Shown here piece after piece: positions 35,901-48,400 of a stretch of DNA of 64,000 nucleotides (positions are counted from its first letter, which is position 1; every line of letters starts with the position of its first letter). Position numbers and translations under genes: made by a program. The DNA is from Psoroptes ovis (taxonomy: Eukaryota > Arthropoda > Arachnida > Sarcoptiformes > Psoroptidae): NCBI GenBank assembly GCA_002943765.1, contig PQWQ01000029.1, forward strand, positions 1 to 64,000. The letters are read 5' to 3'. Below the pieces are notes generated by a model that was not told the origin of the DNA, did no database searches, and was given only the letters and a program-made list of their open reading frames with translations.

Positions 35901-36014
35901 ATAATTCAATTCTAATCAAAAAATTTACAAAATTTCAATTATCGTTTCATACAGTCAAATTATATTCGAATGTTGTACAAAGATTTAACCATTTTGTTAT
36001 ATAAATCATCATAA
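25705..36014 (+). CDS. Multi-pass membrane protein with C-terminal LC8 dynein light chain domain
   Basis: Ten exons: 25705-26514, 31328-32141, 32256-32322, 34323-34365, 34456-34551, 34611-34718, 34821-34932, 35045-35309, 35375-35867 and 35955-36014. All join at GT/AG sites with matching phase, giving 955 aa. Residues 1-270 are Asn/Gln/Ser/Pro-rich. A short hydrophobic segment (ISFLVLLLLICKL) begins near 272, then a Ser/Asn-rich stretch. Three clear membrane segments follow at about 548-570, 584-612 and 651-677, then another low-complexity linker. Residues 871-955 match LC8 (DYNLL) over its whole length, including PTWHCIVGRNWGSCVTHT, LYKDLTILLYKSS and the ADM near its start. LC8 normally is an ~89-aa soluble dimer hub that binds short linear motifs. 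The exon carrying it is open back through the acceptor and has no ATG before the domain, so it is not an independent LC8 gene. No family match was found for the membrane part. Confidence 0.78.
26906..26934. repeat. GT dinucleotide microsatellite
   Basis: About 14 uninterrupted GT units. Confidence 0.95.
27564..27643 (+). mobile_element. Mariner-type MITE copy 8
   Basis: 80 bp with TA on both sides; A arm left, B arm right; ends TTGGGTTGTCC and GGACAGCCTAA. Confidence 0.9.
29312..29394 (-). mobile_element. Mariner-type MITE copy 9
   Basis: About 83 bp, B arm left (TCTGGCCAATTTTCATG), A arm right; the right end is mutated (GGGACAATCAAA). Confidence 0.86.
29752..29834 (+). mobile_element. Mariner-type MITE copy 10
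   Basis: About 83 bp, TTAGGCTGTCCGAAAAGTTC with the A arm left; the right end reads CGGACAACCCTTGA then TA. Confidence 0.86.
30732..30871. mobile_element. TA-flanked palindromic MITE, family 2, copy 1
   Basis: 140 bp between TA dinucleotides. Ends CACGGTTTCAAGTTTTAATT and the complement of CAGGGTTTCAAGTTTTAATT. It is rich in TTTTAAA blocks and nearly palindromic. Two related copies lie at 56843 and 57685. Confidence 0.75.
32544..32624 (-). mobile_element. Mariner-type MITE copy 11
   Basis: 81 bp after TA, starting TTAGGTTGTCCGAAAAGTTC, B arm left; in intron 3 of the LC8-membrane gene. Confidence 0.9.
32747..32826 (+). mobile_element. Mariner-type MITE copy 12
   Basis: 80 bp with TA flanks, A arm left (slightly mutated, ATTCCGATTAATC), in the same intron as copy 11 and in the opposite orientation to it. 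Confidence 0.9.
33358..33465. other. Cluster of three short stem-loops in an intron
   Basis: Consecutive inverted repeats: GGCTTGAAA/TTTCAAGCC (33358-33393), GGCCTTA/TAAGGCC with an AAA loop (33412-33428), and AATCGC-TGATTG/CAATCA-GCGATT (33429-33465). The segment has higher GC content than the surrounding intron. No tRNA or SINE structure could be confirmed. Confidence 0.4.
33807..33888 (+). mobile_element. Mariner-type MITE copy 13
   Basis: 82 bp between TA dinucleotides, A arm left, TTAGGTTGCCCGAAAAGTTC start. Confidence 0.9.
34031..34110 (-). mobile_element. Mariner-type MITE copy 14
   Basis: 80 bp, degraded left end (TAAAGTTGTCCG), B arm left, right end GGACAACCTAA then TA. It lies about 210 bp before the exon at 34323. 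Confidence 0.87.
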
Positions 36015-36763
36015 ATCAATGATCATAATTCTGTTCATTCTGTTTACTTCATCATGAATTTTTTCAATTTTGTTCAGACCTACTAATCTCTAGGTCCTTT
36101 TTATCATCATTCATTGTGTTTTCAAAGCTTCAAGAGGTTTATTATTTATTATTTAAATCAATTCGTTTTGTTTATCAAGAATTTATTTTGGTTTTTTGTT
36201 TGTGGAGCATTTTTCCATATATGGCCCTGAAGATTATCAGGACTATAGTTTCAATGATATTTCAATTATGGTCATTAATTTTTTGTACATTGTTTTTGTT
36301 TTTTTTTCGAATAAATAAATGAATGAATAAATAAATAAATCAAGGAATATTCAAAGAGAATATTTCAACCAAATTTCTATATATCATTGGGCGTCATGGT
36401 CCAAAATCGAGAAGATCGAAAGCCATGCGCCCAAAGTTTGTATGTTTAATATGTGTGTGTTTACATTAAATTTTAATTTTGGGGATAAAAAAATAAATGA
36501 AAATAATTTCACTTACCCTGAATAATACACGGGAATCGATTCTTCAATGTCTTCAATGTCTTCATTTGTTTATTTGTTTTGTTTATTTTCATTGATCTTG
36601 ATCTAGTTAAACTTGTCAAACGGTGTTTCACTTGTCAAATAATCTTTGATGTTTTCAAATTGAATTTTTCATGATCACTGATTGATATTTGAAATTGATT
36701 ATTCAAAAATTTGATTGTTGTTCAAATATTCTTTGAATTTCACCGAAATCAAATTGTTCAAAA
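36015..36763. other. Spacer between the LC8-membrane and Ly6-like genes
   Basis: Probably the 3' UTR of the first gene and promoter of the second. It contains an inverted repeat at 36387-36434 (TTGGGCG-T-CATGG pairing with CCATGCGCCCAA). No exon seen. Confidence 0.5.
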
Positions 36764-38102
36764 ATGATTTCACAGATAATTCACAAATTTTTCACGAATC
36801 ACATATTCAAATGTACAAAATTTCAATCAATCACATTGATACAATTGCTAGCTGCATGTTTTTCATTGGCATTTGTTGCCATGTCAAGTGAGTATTAATT
36901 TTTAAAAATAAACTTAATTAGTTGAATTAACCCTTTATGCTTTATAATTAGGAATGAACAATGAAATTGTAAATACAAATAATGCACTTTCAAACATGTT
37001 TATCGCTTCATCTGCTGCATCATCATCGACAACCACGGTTGTTACATCCATAAAATCAATGACAAACAATTTATCTTGTTTCGTATGCACAACGATTGAT
37101 GATTTGAATTGTAAATTCATTAATGAAACACTTAATCGTTATCAACAACAGCAGCAACAGCAACATAATTCAATGATGATCGATGATTTTGATGGAATAG
37201 ATTCGAATGATGTTTATATGAATAATAATCACAATCAAAATAATCATATTAATGATAATCACCACCAACAACATGACCATAATCATCATTATACAATTGA
37301 TTCAATTATATCATCATCAACTGTTGATAATGGTAATAGTAATAGTTATGATTTATTATTATCGAATGAAGATCAAAGTTCATCATCATTATCAACATCT
37401 GCTGCTGCTTCGGATCAAGGTCACAATTATTTTGATAATAATTTATTGAATAAATTTCGTACAGATTGTACACCGAATGAACAATATTGTGTTGTGCTGC
37501 GTTTAGGTGTTAGTGCACCTGATAATGTACAGGAATTTAATTTTTTTGCCTTAAAACGTAGCTGTGCTGAACAATGTCAAGATGGATGCTTCATAATCGG
37601 TAATGGTAGGGTTAATTTCAGAAAAATTGATTAAACATATGAACACATGAATATGTTTGATTTGATTTTCATAAATATGCATGCAAATACCCCTTTATAT
37701 ACGATCAAATTCAATTTAATTCGATTGAATTTGAACATTAGACAAATATATTAGGTTGTCCGGAAAGTTTTGGCCGATTTTAATGAGCAACTCTCGATTG
37801 ATTAAGCCGAATAAACTTTTCGGACAACCTATAATACATAATGACCTTTGAAAATTAAACTTGACTAATGATCCTTTTCAATTTTTCTACTTTAACAAAA
37901 TGCCTCATGTTTATTTTTTTGATTTTTAAAAGGTGAAAAAACTAAACTAAGCATCTGTTCAAGCTGTTGTCAACATAATTATTGTAACGTAGGCAATTCA
38001 GCACAATCATCATTATTGCGATTTCGTAATCAGTGGATGGCTGCGACCATCACCATGACCACCACCACCTTTATGATTGTTTTAATTTCATTATTTCATT
38101 AG
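36764..38102 (+). CDS. GPI-anchored Ly6/uPAR-like protein with a low-complexity insert
   Basis: Three exons: 36764-36887, 36952-37605 and 37933-38102, 315 aa. Residues about 24-41 form a hydrophobic signal segment (SITLIQLLAACFSLAFVAMS) after a polar N-region. The mature part begins with Cys-rich LSCFVCTTIDDLNC. A ~100-residue Gln/Asn/His/Ser-rich insert follows, then the remaining cysteines (RTDC, QYC, RSC, EQC, DGC) and the Ly6 closing motif CSSCCQHNYCN. The C-terminus ends in a hydrophobic tail (FMIVLISLFH) typical of GPI-anchor signals. Ly6 proteins of arthropods act at cell surfaces (channel modulation, septate junctions); the specific role here is unknown. The start is the only ATG that puts the signal segment in frame. 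The insert between the third and fourth cysteines is unusual. Intron 2 carries a miniature element. Confidence 0.82.
37751..37831 (-). mobile_element. Mariner-type MITE copy 15
   Basis: About 81 bp after TA, B arm left, in intron 2 of the Ly6-like gene. Confidence 0.88.
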
Positions 38103-38383
38103 AATCTTTTGTTTTACGTCGTAGCAATCTGTCACAATCAAAATATTCAACAATAATCCTTCGAAACAACCTTAAATCATCCACCAATCCAACCGATTAG
38201 CCAAATGAAATCGTCAGTGAATTCAACTCGAATTCAAATTCAACTCAATTGTTGTCCCATATTAGAATAAATGAATTTATTAACTGTTTATTTGATTTGA
38301 AATTTAATTTAAAATTAATAAATTGTAAAAAATAAATATTTGAAAATATTTAAAATTTTAAATTTTATTAATCATTGAAAATA

Positions 38384-38466
38384 ATAGGTTGTCCGTAAAG
38401 TTTTGGCCGATTTTCATTAAGCAATTCTCGATTGATTAAGCCGAATGAACTTTTCGGACAACCTAA
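38384..38466 (-). mobile_element. Mariner-type MITE copy 16
   Basis: 83 bp between TA dinucleotides, ATAGGTTGTCCGTAAAG start, B arm left. It lies between the convergent Ly6-like and P5A ATPase genes and is the last copy before a 20-kb MITE-free stretch. Confidence 0.88.
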
Positions 38467-38928
38467 TATATTAAATTGGTAAATATGGAATATTGTGGAT
38501 ACCTTATCGCTAATCAAATTCATAACACATATCTCCGGGCGCAATATTTGATCTCTCATTATGAAGGTAACCTTGAATTGATTTGATTTAGTCCATTTGT
38601 AGAGGTTTTATCATCATCCATGATAGTCTAATGAGGATGACAATATGCCTTTATCTTGGACATTTTTTTGAAAGGAAAGGGTTGGAAGGGTTGGAAAGGT
38701 TGGAAGGATTGATTTTCATTGATTTTCACTGGGAAAAAAAAATTTTAAATATAAATTTTTATTTAATGATGAATTCGATCGATTTACAATTTCACATTTT
38801 GATATTTCAAGACTAAATTTTTCAACATGCATAACCCATGGTTATACATATTGAAAAATAGAACGGGAAAAAAATGGATTTATAAATTAATTTGAATAAT
38901 TATAAATAAAAAAATTAAATTTCAAATC

Positions 38929-41900
38929 CTAAATCGATCTCATCGATGATCGATCAAAGATTAGCTCACAAATTCTATCAATAAATAGTGCACCGAGCAA
39001 ATCTGAAGCCAATACTGTTAGTATGGTTGTTTGGAACTGTTTTATTTGAATTTTTGAAAAAAATTGATTAAATATGAATTATCAAAGAGTTGAGAGAATA
39101 CACATACCTTATCAGGAAATTCAACAATTGAAAATTGTTCAGAAAATTCGGGCATAATACCAGTTACCAGTACGATGACTAAACCAAATGAACCAACAAT
39201 ACTATACAATAATGGACGATTTTCACTTAGGCTACACATAAATGGATGACCCTGAAATTTTTGAGAAAATTTGAAATAATTCATCAATATCAATATGAAA
39301 ATATCTTACCTTATAATTAACAGCAAATGTTGCAACTTGTAGCGATATCGATATAATATAAACAGTTGAATTCAGTAGTGATGGTTTAAATTCGGTGTCT
39401 AATTCGACAAATTTTTCAGTCCGAGGCGGTGACAAGGCCGTTGCCTCACTGACCAAATAAACTAATGCAACAAAATGTATTGCAAATTGTAACAATACGG
39501 TCAAAATTGTATATAAATTGAATATATTCGATAATGGACGACGTTTCGATAGTACTTCTAGGGGCTATATAAGGTATCAAATGAAAATAATTGAAACATT
39601 CAAGGAAAATTCAATCTATCAAAATTTACCTGTGATCTTGTAATAAACAGAAAACAACCAGTTAAAAATAGACCTTGTAACGTTGCTTGTCCATCACTAA
39701 ATTTAATACCATCTAAATAAAGAACCGATTGACAATATGCTAGAATTAATGCATTCAATGCAAGAATTTTAAACATTTGTAATGTTGTCACTAGTGTACA
39801 TCGACCTTGTCGTATTATATGTGAAACTAGAAATAATAAAATGAATTAAATAAAATGAAACAATCCGACATTCAAACTCAATACTTACTGCATTGAATCG
39901 AAGATAATTTAGATGTAAATGGTGCTGCGATACTAGCGTCACCAAGCTTAACAATTTGTGCTTTATCTTGTTCTTCTAATTCTTTCAATAATTGATTAAT
40001 TTTTTCTTGTGCACGTATTGCACGTGGATTCATATTCATCATAGCAGCATTATTAGATAATGGTTGATTACGTCTTTGTCTGGGATTATTGCTGTTGCTG
40101 TTCATATTATTCATCAAACGATTATTAATATGATTATTACGTTCAGCTATCAAATCATTGATTGAACGTCGTTGATCACCAGTATTATTTAGCTGATTTT
40201 CATTAGATTTTGATTCATTTTTATTAGGAGCCGGTACGGGTAATGGATTTGACAATAATGCAACACCAACATGTGCATGTTTCAATGCACCAACATCATT
40301 AGTTCCATCACCACACATTAATGTTACAAAACCTAACGAGCGTAATGATGTTATGATGAATTCTTTTTGTTTCGGTGCTACACGTGCAAATACACGTATT
40401 TTGGGTAGAATTTTGATGAAAAATTTTGGATCATAATCTAACAGTGCATTCAAACTATCACCAGTGACACAGAATTCATATTGTTTGAAAAATTTTTCCA
40501 TATTTTCTGGCATCAATGGCAAGCAGATACTTTCATCAATAGATTTCCATTGCAATTTTTCATCACCATATAGAATAAGTGTTGGCTTTTTATTCGATAC
40601 AAAATGCAACTCTTTGGCAACATGACATGCTGTCAATGGTGCATCACCAGTTATCATCGTTACATAATGTGATGAATTTATTATCTCTTTCATTACCGAA
40701 ACTGAATCAGGTTTCAACGGGCATGAAATGATCAAGAAACCAACAAATTCCAGTTCTTTCTCGATTTCTTCACGAGTATAATTTCGAATTTGTGCTGATG
40801 ATAATTTCCCTAGGGTTTTTCGGCCAAGGGCCAATACACGTGCACCTTTACGTGACATTTGTAGATAAATTTCATCATATTTCGCAGGTATTTCTGAAAA
40901 CTAAATGATTGATGAAAGAATTAATATTTTTTTTTGAAGAAATAATGAATTCATTAACATACCATTGGTTTAAGAATTTCTGGTGCACCTTTAACCGATA
41001 CAAAATAATTGGATTCACCTGATTGATTATCAGTATAACCGGCAATCACTGACATACGTTTTAGCTGACTTGAAAAATGATTTCGATGAAATATTTTCAA
41101 TCCAGTTTGTTTACCCTTACGAGGTACCACTGAATCACCTCTTGACAATGTCCAATCAATAGCTTTTAGTGTTGATTTTTCCAATGGATCACCAACTACT
41201 CCATCATCCAAGTGGACAAGTGAATGACAAGTTGCCAGCACTTGTATTGTTTCAATCGGTACATCTTGAACTGATTGAATTTTGAGACAATTTTCAGTGT
41301 CTAAACCTGCAATTCCTTCAACGACCAAATCATTACTGGTTAAGGTACCGGTTTTATCGAAACAACAAATATCAACTTTTCCAGCAAATGGTATACGAAA
41401 TGGTTCGGTGCAAAAAATATATAATTTCATTAATGATGACAGTGAACTATTGACAGCCAATGATAATTCAATAGGCAACTCTGGTGGTACCACTGATGTC
41501 AATATTAGGGTACATTCTAATATTAATTTATATTTATTTCGTTTAGGATCTTCAGATGCATGTATCCATACATAGGATGCAGCAGCGAGGGCGAATATAA
41601 GCAGAAAACAAATGAAACCAAATGTTTCCATATTATTAGCCGTAACACGTTGTACACCGTACAGAATAGTACGTAATAGTTTTCCCTGAGATGTTTGAAA
41701 TCCGGTACGTAATACATAAGCAACACAACCATTATCACTTGCACGTAAACTGACTGCATTTCGAACCGGTGATGTGTGTTGAAGTATTTTCGTACCGCCA
41801 TACAGCACATGAAGTTTTCCATCACTGTCAACATTAAAATTACGACCATCGATATCAGTCAAATTTTCGATTGGTTCTTTCATTTGTGGTACAGATTCAC

Positions 41901-42893
41901 CGGTCAACATTGATTCATCGACAATACACGATCCTCGTAATAATATTAAATCACATGGTACAAGATTATCATCTTGTGAACGACCTATCGATATAATATC
42001 ACCAGGTATTAATTCAGATGACAATGTTTGTTGCCATCTATGATTACGATATACTAATAACGAATATGGTTTATTGCCCATTTTTCGTATTTCAGCCATA
42101 TTACGTAGCTGTTGTGTTACCAGAATGCTTTCGAAAGCGATCAACATCATCAATGTGAATAGACTGTAATACCAGAATTCATCCAAACACCAAAGGCCAA
42201 CACAGAAAACTTGAAATACAAAAAATGGTGCTGTAGCTCGTTCTCGGAACAATGTCCAAAATTCAGGAATATCCATGTCAAGCAAATTTTTCCCATATAA
42301 TTTCGATGCTTTTTGTAGTTCATCATCATTTGGATAGCCATGCCAATTTTGATATGTTTTAAATGGTAAATCATTAGGAAAGACAATCTGTTCGAATCTG
42401 TCAGTTTCATAATTGTAAATATATTTAGTTTTTTGAAATAGAAACCAAATCGTTTCTTTATTATCAATTTTGGTTCGAACTAATGGTACAAGTTCTGATG
42501 AACCATTATTCGGTGTTGGAACTACTTTGGCCCAGGTAGCATTCAATGCATTAGATGCCTGTGCGTTGAAAAAAATTAAAGATTAAAACTAAATTTACGA
42601 AATTTTCATGTCTTAATTACCTTTGAACATTCTAATAAACACCGGCACTGTACTGACCACATTCCCGATAGAAATGCTAATAATTGTACACATAATAATG
42701 TAGCACCAATAATGATATAATATTCATCAAAATCATCACCATAATAACAATAGAATGAATATAATAGCGTTTGTAGTAAGAAAAATGGTCCAAAATAACC
42801 ATAAAATATCCATGAACGTAAATTATAACATTCAACTGTTTGTACTAATTGATCAGTACTATCACGTACTGATTGTATATCTTTTAATGACAT
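38929..42893 (-). CDS. ATP13A1: P5A-type ATPase (ATP13A1, ER transmembrane helix dislocase)
   Basis: Seven exons on the minus strand: 42893-42621, 42558-40963, 40900-39889, 39826-39630, 39564-39310, 39251-39108 and 39036-38929. They give 1194 aa, close to the ~1200 of animal P5A ATPases. Visible motifs: TGES near 310, the P5A signature PPELPIELSLAVNSSL near 449, the phosphorylated Asp in DKTGTLT at about 492, and GDGTND in exon 3. The conserved C-terminal helices include HIIRQGRCTLVTTLQMFKIL. P5A ATPases sit in the ER and extract mis-inserted or mistargeted transmembrane helices. An Asn-rich acidic loop after GDGTND (encoded about 40000-40240) lengthens the cytosolic part. Introns are 55-66 bp. 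It is transcribed divergently from cyclin K, about 500 bp between starts. All catalytic motifs appear intact. Confidence 0.95.
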
Positions 42894-43394
42894 TTTCAAT
42901 TTTTGTGTGTGGAAATTTTAAAATTTGAATGGCTCAATTTTTAAATGAAATGATTCAAAACAATTGTATAATTTCGGAAGATTATTATCGTTCAAATCAT
43001 TGTGAATATATGAATTATAAGATTTATAAGAATTTCAAGACAAAACGAAATGTTGGATCGTGGTATTCGTTATTTCAATTATTCCACTTGATAATGCACA
43101 CATACACACAAAATGGATTTAAATACCGCATCGAAAAAAATGTAAATAATAAGCGTCATTTAATTTATTTAGATTTTCACGGCTATTTCAACCTGATTTG
43201 TTGTCGACAAGTGTCTGTAGCCGATTGTTTTTTTTTTTGCAGCTCGCATGTATCTTTCAATTTGTTTTTTTATTTTGAAAATTAATTTTTGAATAATTAA
43301 ACAAATTATTTAATTTTCATCATTAGTTAAAGGTAAATCAGTCATTTGTTCAGAATCTTTTGTGAATTCAATTCACTTTTCTCCCGCAATTAGA
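42894..43394. promoter_or_regulatory. Divergent promoter region between P5A ATPase and cyclin K
   Basis: The 501 bp between the two opposite start codons must hold the 5' ends of both genes. No clear TATA box or known motif was identified. Confidence 0.5.
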
Positions 43395-44960
43395 ATGACA
43401 CAAATGGATTCTGAAACGATTACAGGATCAACACCATCATCATCATCATCTTCATCGACATCAATGTTAAACAATAGTACCACCAATAATAATAATTCAT
43501 CGAATAATAATTATCAAACATCATGTTCATCATCATACATTCAACAATATAATTGGTATTATGATAAAAATGAAATGAAACGTACACCATCAATATTGGA
43601 TGGTATCACATACGAGAAAGAACGTATGTATCGAAATGAAGGTGCTAGATTCATATTGAATGCTGGTCTACAGATGAAACTACGTTATGATACATTGGCC
43701 ACAGGTGTTGTTTATTTTCATCGATTTTATATGCGTCATTCATTCAAAGTTTTCCCACGATATGTGACGGCAGCTTGTTGCCTATTTTTGGCTGGAAAAG
43801 CTGAAGAAACACCGAAAAAATGTAAAGATATTATTAAAATGGCTAAAACATTGCTGGATGATGTTCAATTCGCCACGTTTGGTGATGACCCGAAAGAAGA
43901 AGTATTAACACTTGAACGAATTGTACTGCAAACCATACGCTTTGATTTACAAGTTGAACATCCTTATAAATATTTAGTCAGTTATGCTAAATGTTTCAAA
44001 GGGAATAAGGAAAAAATTCAAGCCATGTTACAAATGGCATGGACATTCACCAATGATAGGTAACTCTTAGAGTTATTAGTGATTATTCCTTGAGATAATT
44101 TTGTCTAATCACATCAATAGCCTTTGCACAACAATCTGTCTGCAATGGGAGCCAGAGATCGTTGCGATTGCAATGATATTTTTAGCATCGAAAATACAAT
44201 ATGAAATAACCGATTGGGAAGGTAGATTACCGCATCAAAAACACTGGTGGGATATCTATGTCGAAGATTTATGCGTTGAATTGCTCGAAGATATTTGCCA
44301 TCAAGTATTAGATTTGTATTCGAATTCGAATGAAGAACAAAATCAATCACCACCGCCACCGCCGCAACCTCAACTGGCAAGACAGCCATCATCACCATCC
44401 ACTCCAATCAAGATGCATCCACAACAACAACCCGCTTTGCCACAAACTGCACCACAATCAGCATCTATTGCCGCTACAGTTCAACCAGTCACTCCGATAG
44501 GACAATTTCATCCGATTTCAACTGCTGCTGCAGCGATACCGCCGCAACAGATTGCAGTTCCACAAGCAAATGCAACAGCCATTCCAACGGTAACTAATCT
44601 GACACAACCTGGCCCAATGGCTGGAACGTTGGCGCATCAATGGGATCCATCGATGGCAACTTTCTATAATTATCCAATGCCTGGTATGATTTTCAAAAAA
44701 CAGTCACCAACAATTTTTAATATTAATTATTGCTCACAGGTAAAGCTCATGTCATTCATCCAGCTGCTGCTGCAGTTCATATGGTACCGCCACCTCCTCC
44801 ACCACCACCGCCACCGATTCCACATGCAATTCCAACCTTGGGCATACCGGTAGCAACAGCAACAGGCCGATTACCGACAGTAATCACCGCACAGCCGCCA
44901 CCATCAATTCCTGCATCGTATACAGCAGCCGGAATCAATCAACATCATCAGCCAACATGA
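43395..44960 (+). CDS. CCNK: Cyclin K
   Basis: Three exons: 43395-44059, 44121-44683 and 44740-44960, 482 aa. After a Ser/Asn-rich N-terminus, a cyclin box begins at about residue 70 (RNEGARFILNAGLQMKLRYD...GKAEETPKKCKDII). The second fold has NDSLCTTICLQWEPEIVAIAM and ends VELLEDICHQVLDLYS, a pattern typical of cyclin K. The C-terminus is Pro/Gln/Ala-rich with a proline run. Cyclin K partners CDK12/CDK13 to phosphorylate the RNA polymerase II C-terminal domain during elongation. The ATG at 43395 is followed by a second in-frame ATG at 43404, and either could be used. Shares a divergent upstream region with the P5A ATPase. Confidence 0.93.
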
Positions 44961-45431
44961 ATGATGTTTTTGAATAATCATGAAACAAGATGTATTATAT
45001 GATTATAATATAATTTTATCATTATTTAAATCACATTACAAAAATCATTTAATAAATAAATTAATTTTCAAAAAAATCGATATATCGATATAGATTGTTA
45101 TACTTTATCAATGTTATTATTGTTGTTTATACAACAAAATATTGTCTATGTGTCTGTTTATATATAAATGCGTATATATGTACATTTAATAGCTAAATAT
45201 TTATATGTATGTACATTATATACATTTTCATATGTCTTTACTGTGCGCCAGGGCAAATTATATATCAATCGATCAACAAAAATACGAGAATTTTCCACAA
45301 AATAACTTTGAATTAGTCGATTTTGTGATTACATCATTCAACATTCATTTAATTTTAATCAATCTTTTTCGATCATCATCCTCACAATTGTTATTCGATT
45401 ATTCATTTATTTATTTATTACCTCGAAAATA
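44961..45431. other. Spacer between cyclin K and SDHA
   Basis: Contains AATAAA-like sequences after cyclin K (about 45050) and a TATCGATATATCGATA-like stretch (about 45076-45095), which contains a perfect DRE core TATCGATA. No exon seen. Confidence 0.5.
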
Positions 45432-48400
45432 ATGTTAAATTTCATAAATACCAAAATATCATTACGTATATTGCAACATTGTACTAAATTAAGGTCAACT
45501 TGTAGCAATAATAATGGTTCAGCATTATTCGTGAATAAAAGTGATTCGAATTCAAATCGTATGATAAGCACCACAGCCGTTTGTAATGAAAAATCAAATG
45601 TAAGACCAATGTTATTGATGTTCAATGAATGATATTGATTGATTTTTGATTTGATCTTCAGTTGAAAAGTTATCAAGTAATTGATCATACTTTCGATGCT
45701 GTCGTTGTTGGAGCTGGAGGTGCTGGCCTCCGTGCAGCATTCGGTTTGGTTGAAAAAGGTTTCAATACGGCTGTGTTGAGTAAATTATTTCCCACCCGAT
45801 CACATACTGTTGCTGCACAAGGTGGTATCAATGCTGCGCTGGGTAATATGGAACCAGATGATTGGCGTTGGCATATGTATGATACAGTTAAAGGTTCGGA
45901 TTGGCTTGGCGATCAAGATGCTATTCAATATATGACTCGTGAAGCTCCAAAAGCTGTTATTGAGGTGATTATTTTGCTTTCTTGATTCTTGTTTGAGTCA
46001 TAATTTAAAATTTTTCATCCTATACGATAGCTTGAAAATTATGGCATGCCATTTAGTCGAACCGAAGAAGGTAAAATCTATCAACGAGCCTTCGGTGGTC
46101 AATCATATAATTTTGGTAAAGGTGGTCAAGCACATCGTTGTTGTGCTGTTGCTGATCGTACTGGTCATTCATTGTTGCATACATTATACGGTCAATCATT
46201 ACATTATGATTGCAAATATTTCATCGAATATTTTGTACTTGATTTAATCATGGAAGATGGTGAATGTCGTGGTGTGATTGCTTTGTCACTTGAAGATGGT
46301 ACAATACATCGATTCAGATCGAAGAATACAATTTTAGCCACTGGGTATGTTATTGGCATTAATGGTTCGATTGTTCTAATGAATATTTTCACCTTAGTGG
46401 ATATGGTCGTGCTTATTTTTCATGTACATCTGCACATACCTGTACTGGTGATGGTACTGCCATGGTCAATCGAGCTGGTTTACCTTCACAAGATCTTGAA
46501 TTCATTCAATTCCATCCGACTGGTATTTACGGAGCTGGATGCCTTATGACTGAAGGTATTTATAGGACTAATTCAAATCAATTCATTCGATTAATTCATT
46601 TTTCCATTTGTAATGTCAAGGTTGCCGGGGTGAAGGAGGATTCCTGGTGAATAGTGAAGGTGAACGATTCATGGAACGATATGCACCAGTTGCCAAAGAT
46701 TTAGCCTCCAGAGATGTTGTATCCCGGTCTATGACAATTGAAATTCGTGAAGGACGAGGTTGTGGTCCCCAGAAAGATCATGTCTATTTGCAGCTACATC
46801 ATTTACCTGCTGAACAATTAGCACTTCGGCTGCCTGGCATATCTGAAACTGCTATGATATTCGCTGGTGTTGATGTTACACGTGAACCAATACCTGTGAT
46901 TCCAACAGTTCATTATAATATGGGCGGTATTCCGACCAATTACAAAGGCCAAGTCCTCAATTATTCAGAAGAAACAGGTGATATGGTTGTTCCGGGTCTT
47001 TATGCAGCTGGTGAAGCTGGTTGTGCTTCGGTCCACGGTGCCAATCGTTTAGGTGCAAATTCATTATTAGATTTAGTTGTATTTGGTCGTGCTTGTGCAC
47101 ATGTTATATCGGAAACAAATCGTCCTGGTGAACCGCTACCAGAACTATCACCTATAGCTGGTGAAGCATCCATAGCCAATTTGGATCGATTACGTTATGC
47201 TAAAGGTTCAATATTGACAGCACAATTACGATTAAAAATGCAACGAGATATGCAAGAACATGCAGCCGTATTTCGTACTGGTCCATTGTTGAAAGAAGGT
47301 GTTGAAAAACTTAAAGAAGATTTTAAAATGCTCGATGATTTAAAGGTATGTTTTGATTTTTATGATTCATTTGAAGATTCGAATGTTGTAAATACTTAGC
47401 TAGCAAACATAATTGATCATAGGTACACAAGAATCAATTGAATAATGAAATGAAAAAATTCAAAAAAACAAGTTACTTGTGCTTAGTATAAGTTTTAATA
47501 GTTTTTCCAAATCTCAGCAATTGCATTGACAGATATATTTATATTTTCATTTATGAAAGATGCTAAACAATTAAGAAATAATTTTTTGATTCGAAAACAC
47601 TTGAAAACACAAAGAAACACGGCAAAACATACAATACACATAGAGAGAGTGATTATCAATGCCTGACTATTGATATTTATATTTCCCTATTTGATTAGTC
47701 TCTATTCGAAAAACAATGATAATCCATTGATTGATTGATTTACATTTTGAATCAATTATTTTTGATATTCTTTAGTTTTTTGAGTTTTTTGGTCGAAGCT
47801 CTAACGAATTCCAATGAATAGTTTTCATTTAAAAAAACGACTTGTCAATCGATTTATCATTCGACAGACTGATAGATGTGTAAAGACAAATATTTATTTC
47901 TTTGAAATGTCAGTTGTTTAGCGACAAGTTCAAGCGATTATGCAATCAAAAATGCTTGATATACAAAGTGACAAGTATATTTGATAAATTTAAATTTTTT
48001 TAAATTGTTTGATTGATTGTTGCCGTGGACACATATATCCATTGGTGATGCATTTATTTAATAAATTTTTTGTTCTCATTTAATTTAACCCTTTTCACAG
48101 GTTATGGATTCGGGTTTAATATGGAATTCAGATTTAATCGAAACATTAGAGCTACAAAATCTTATGTTGAATGCAATGATGACAGTAAATTCGGCTGAAG
48201 CACGAAAAGAATCACGTGGTGCACATGCACGTGAAGATTACAAAGAACGTATTGATGAATATGATTATTCAAAACCATTGGAAGGTCAACAACGTCGTCC
48301 ATTTGAACAACATTGGCGTAAACATACCCTGTCATATGTTGAACCAGATGGTAATGTTAAAATATGGTATCGGCCAGTCATTGATAAAACATTGGATGAT

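Noticed and set aside
41282..42467. Frames opposite and overlapping the P5A ATPase exons
   Set aside because: Other-frame shadows of a confidently identified gene.
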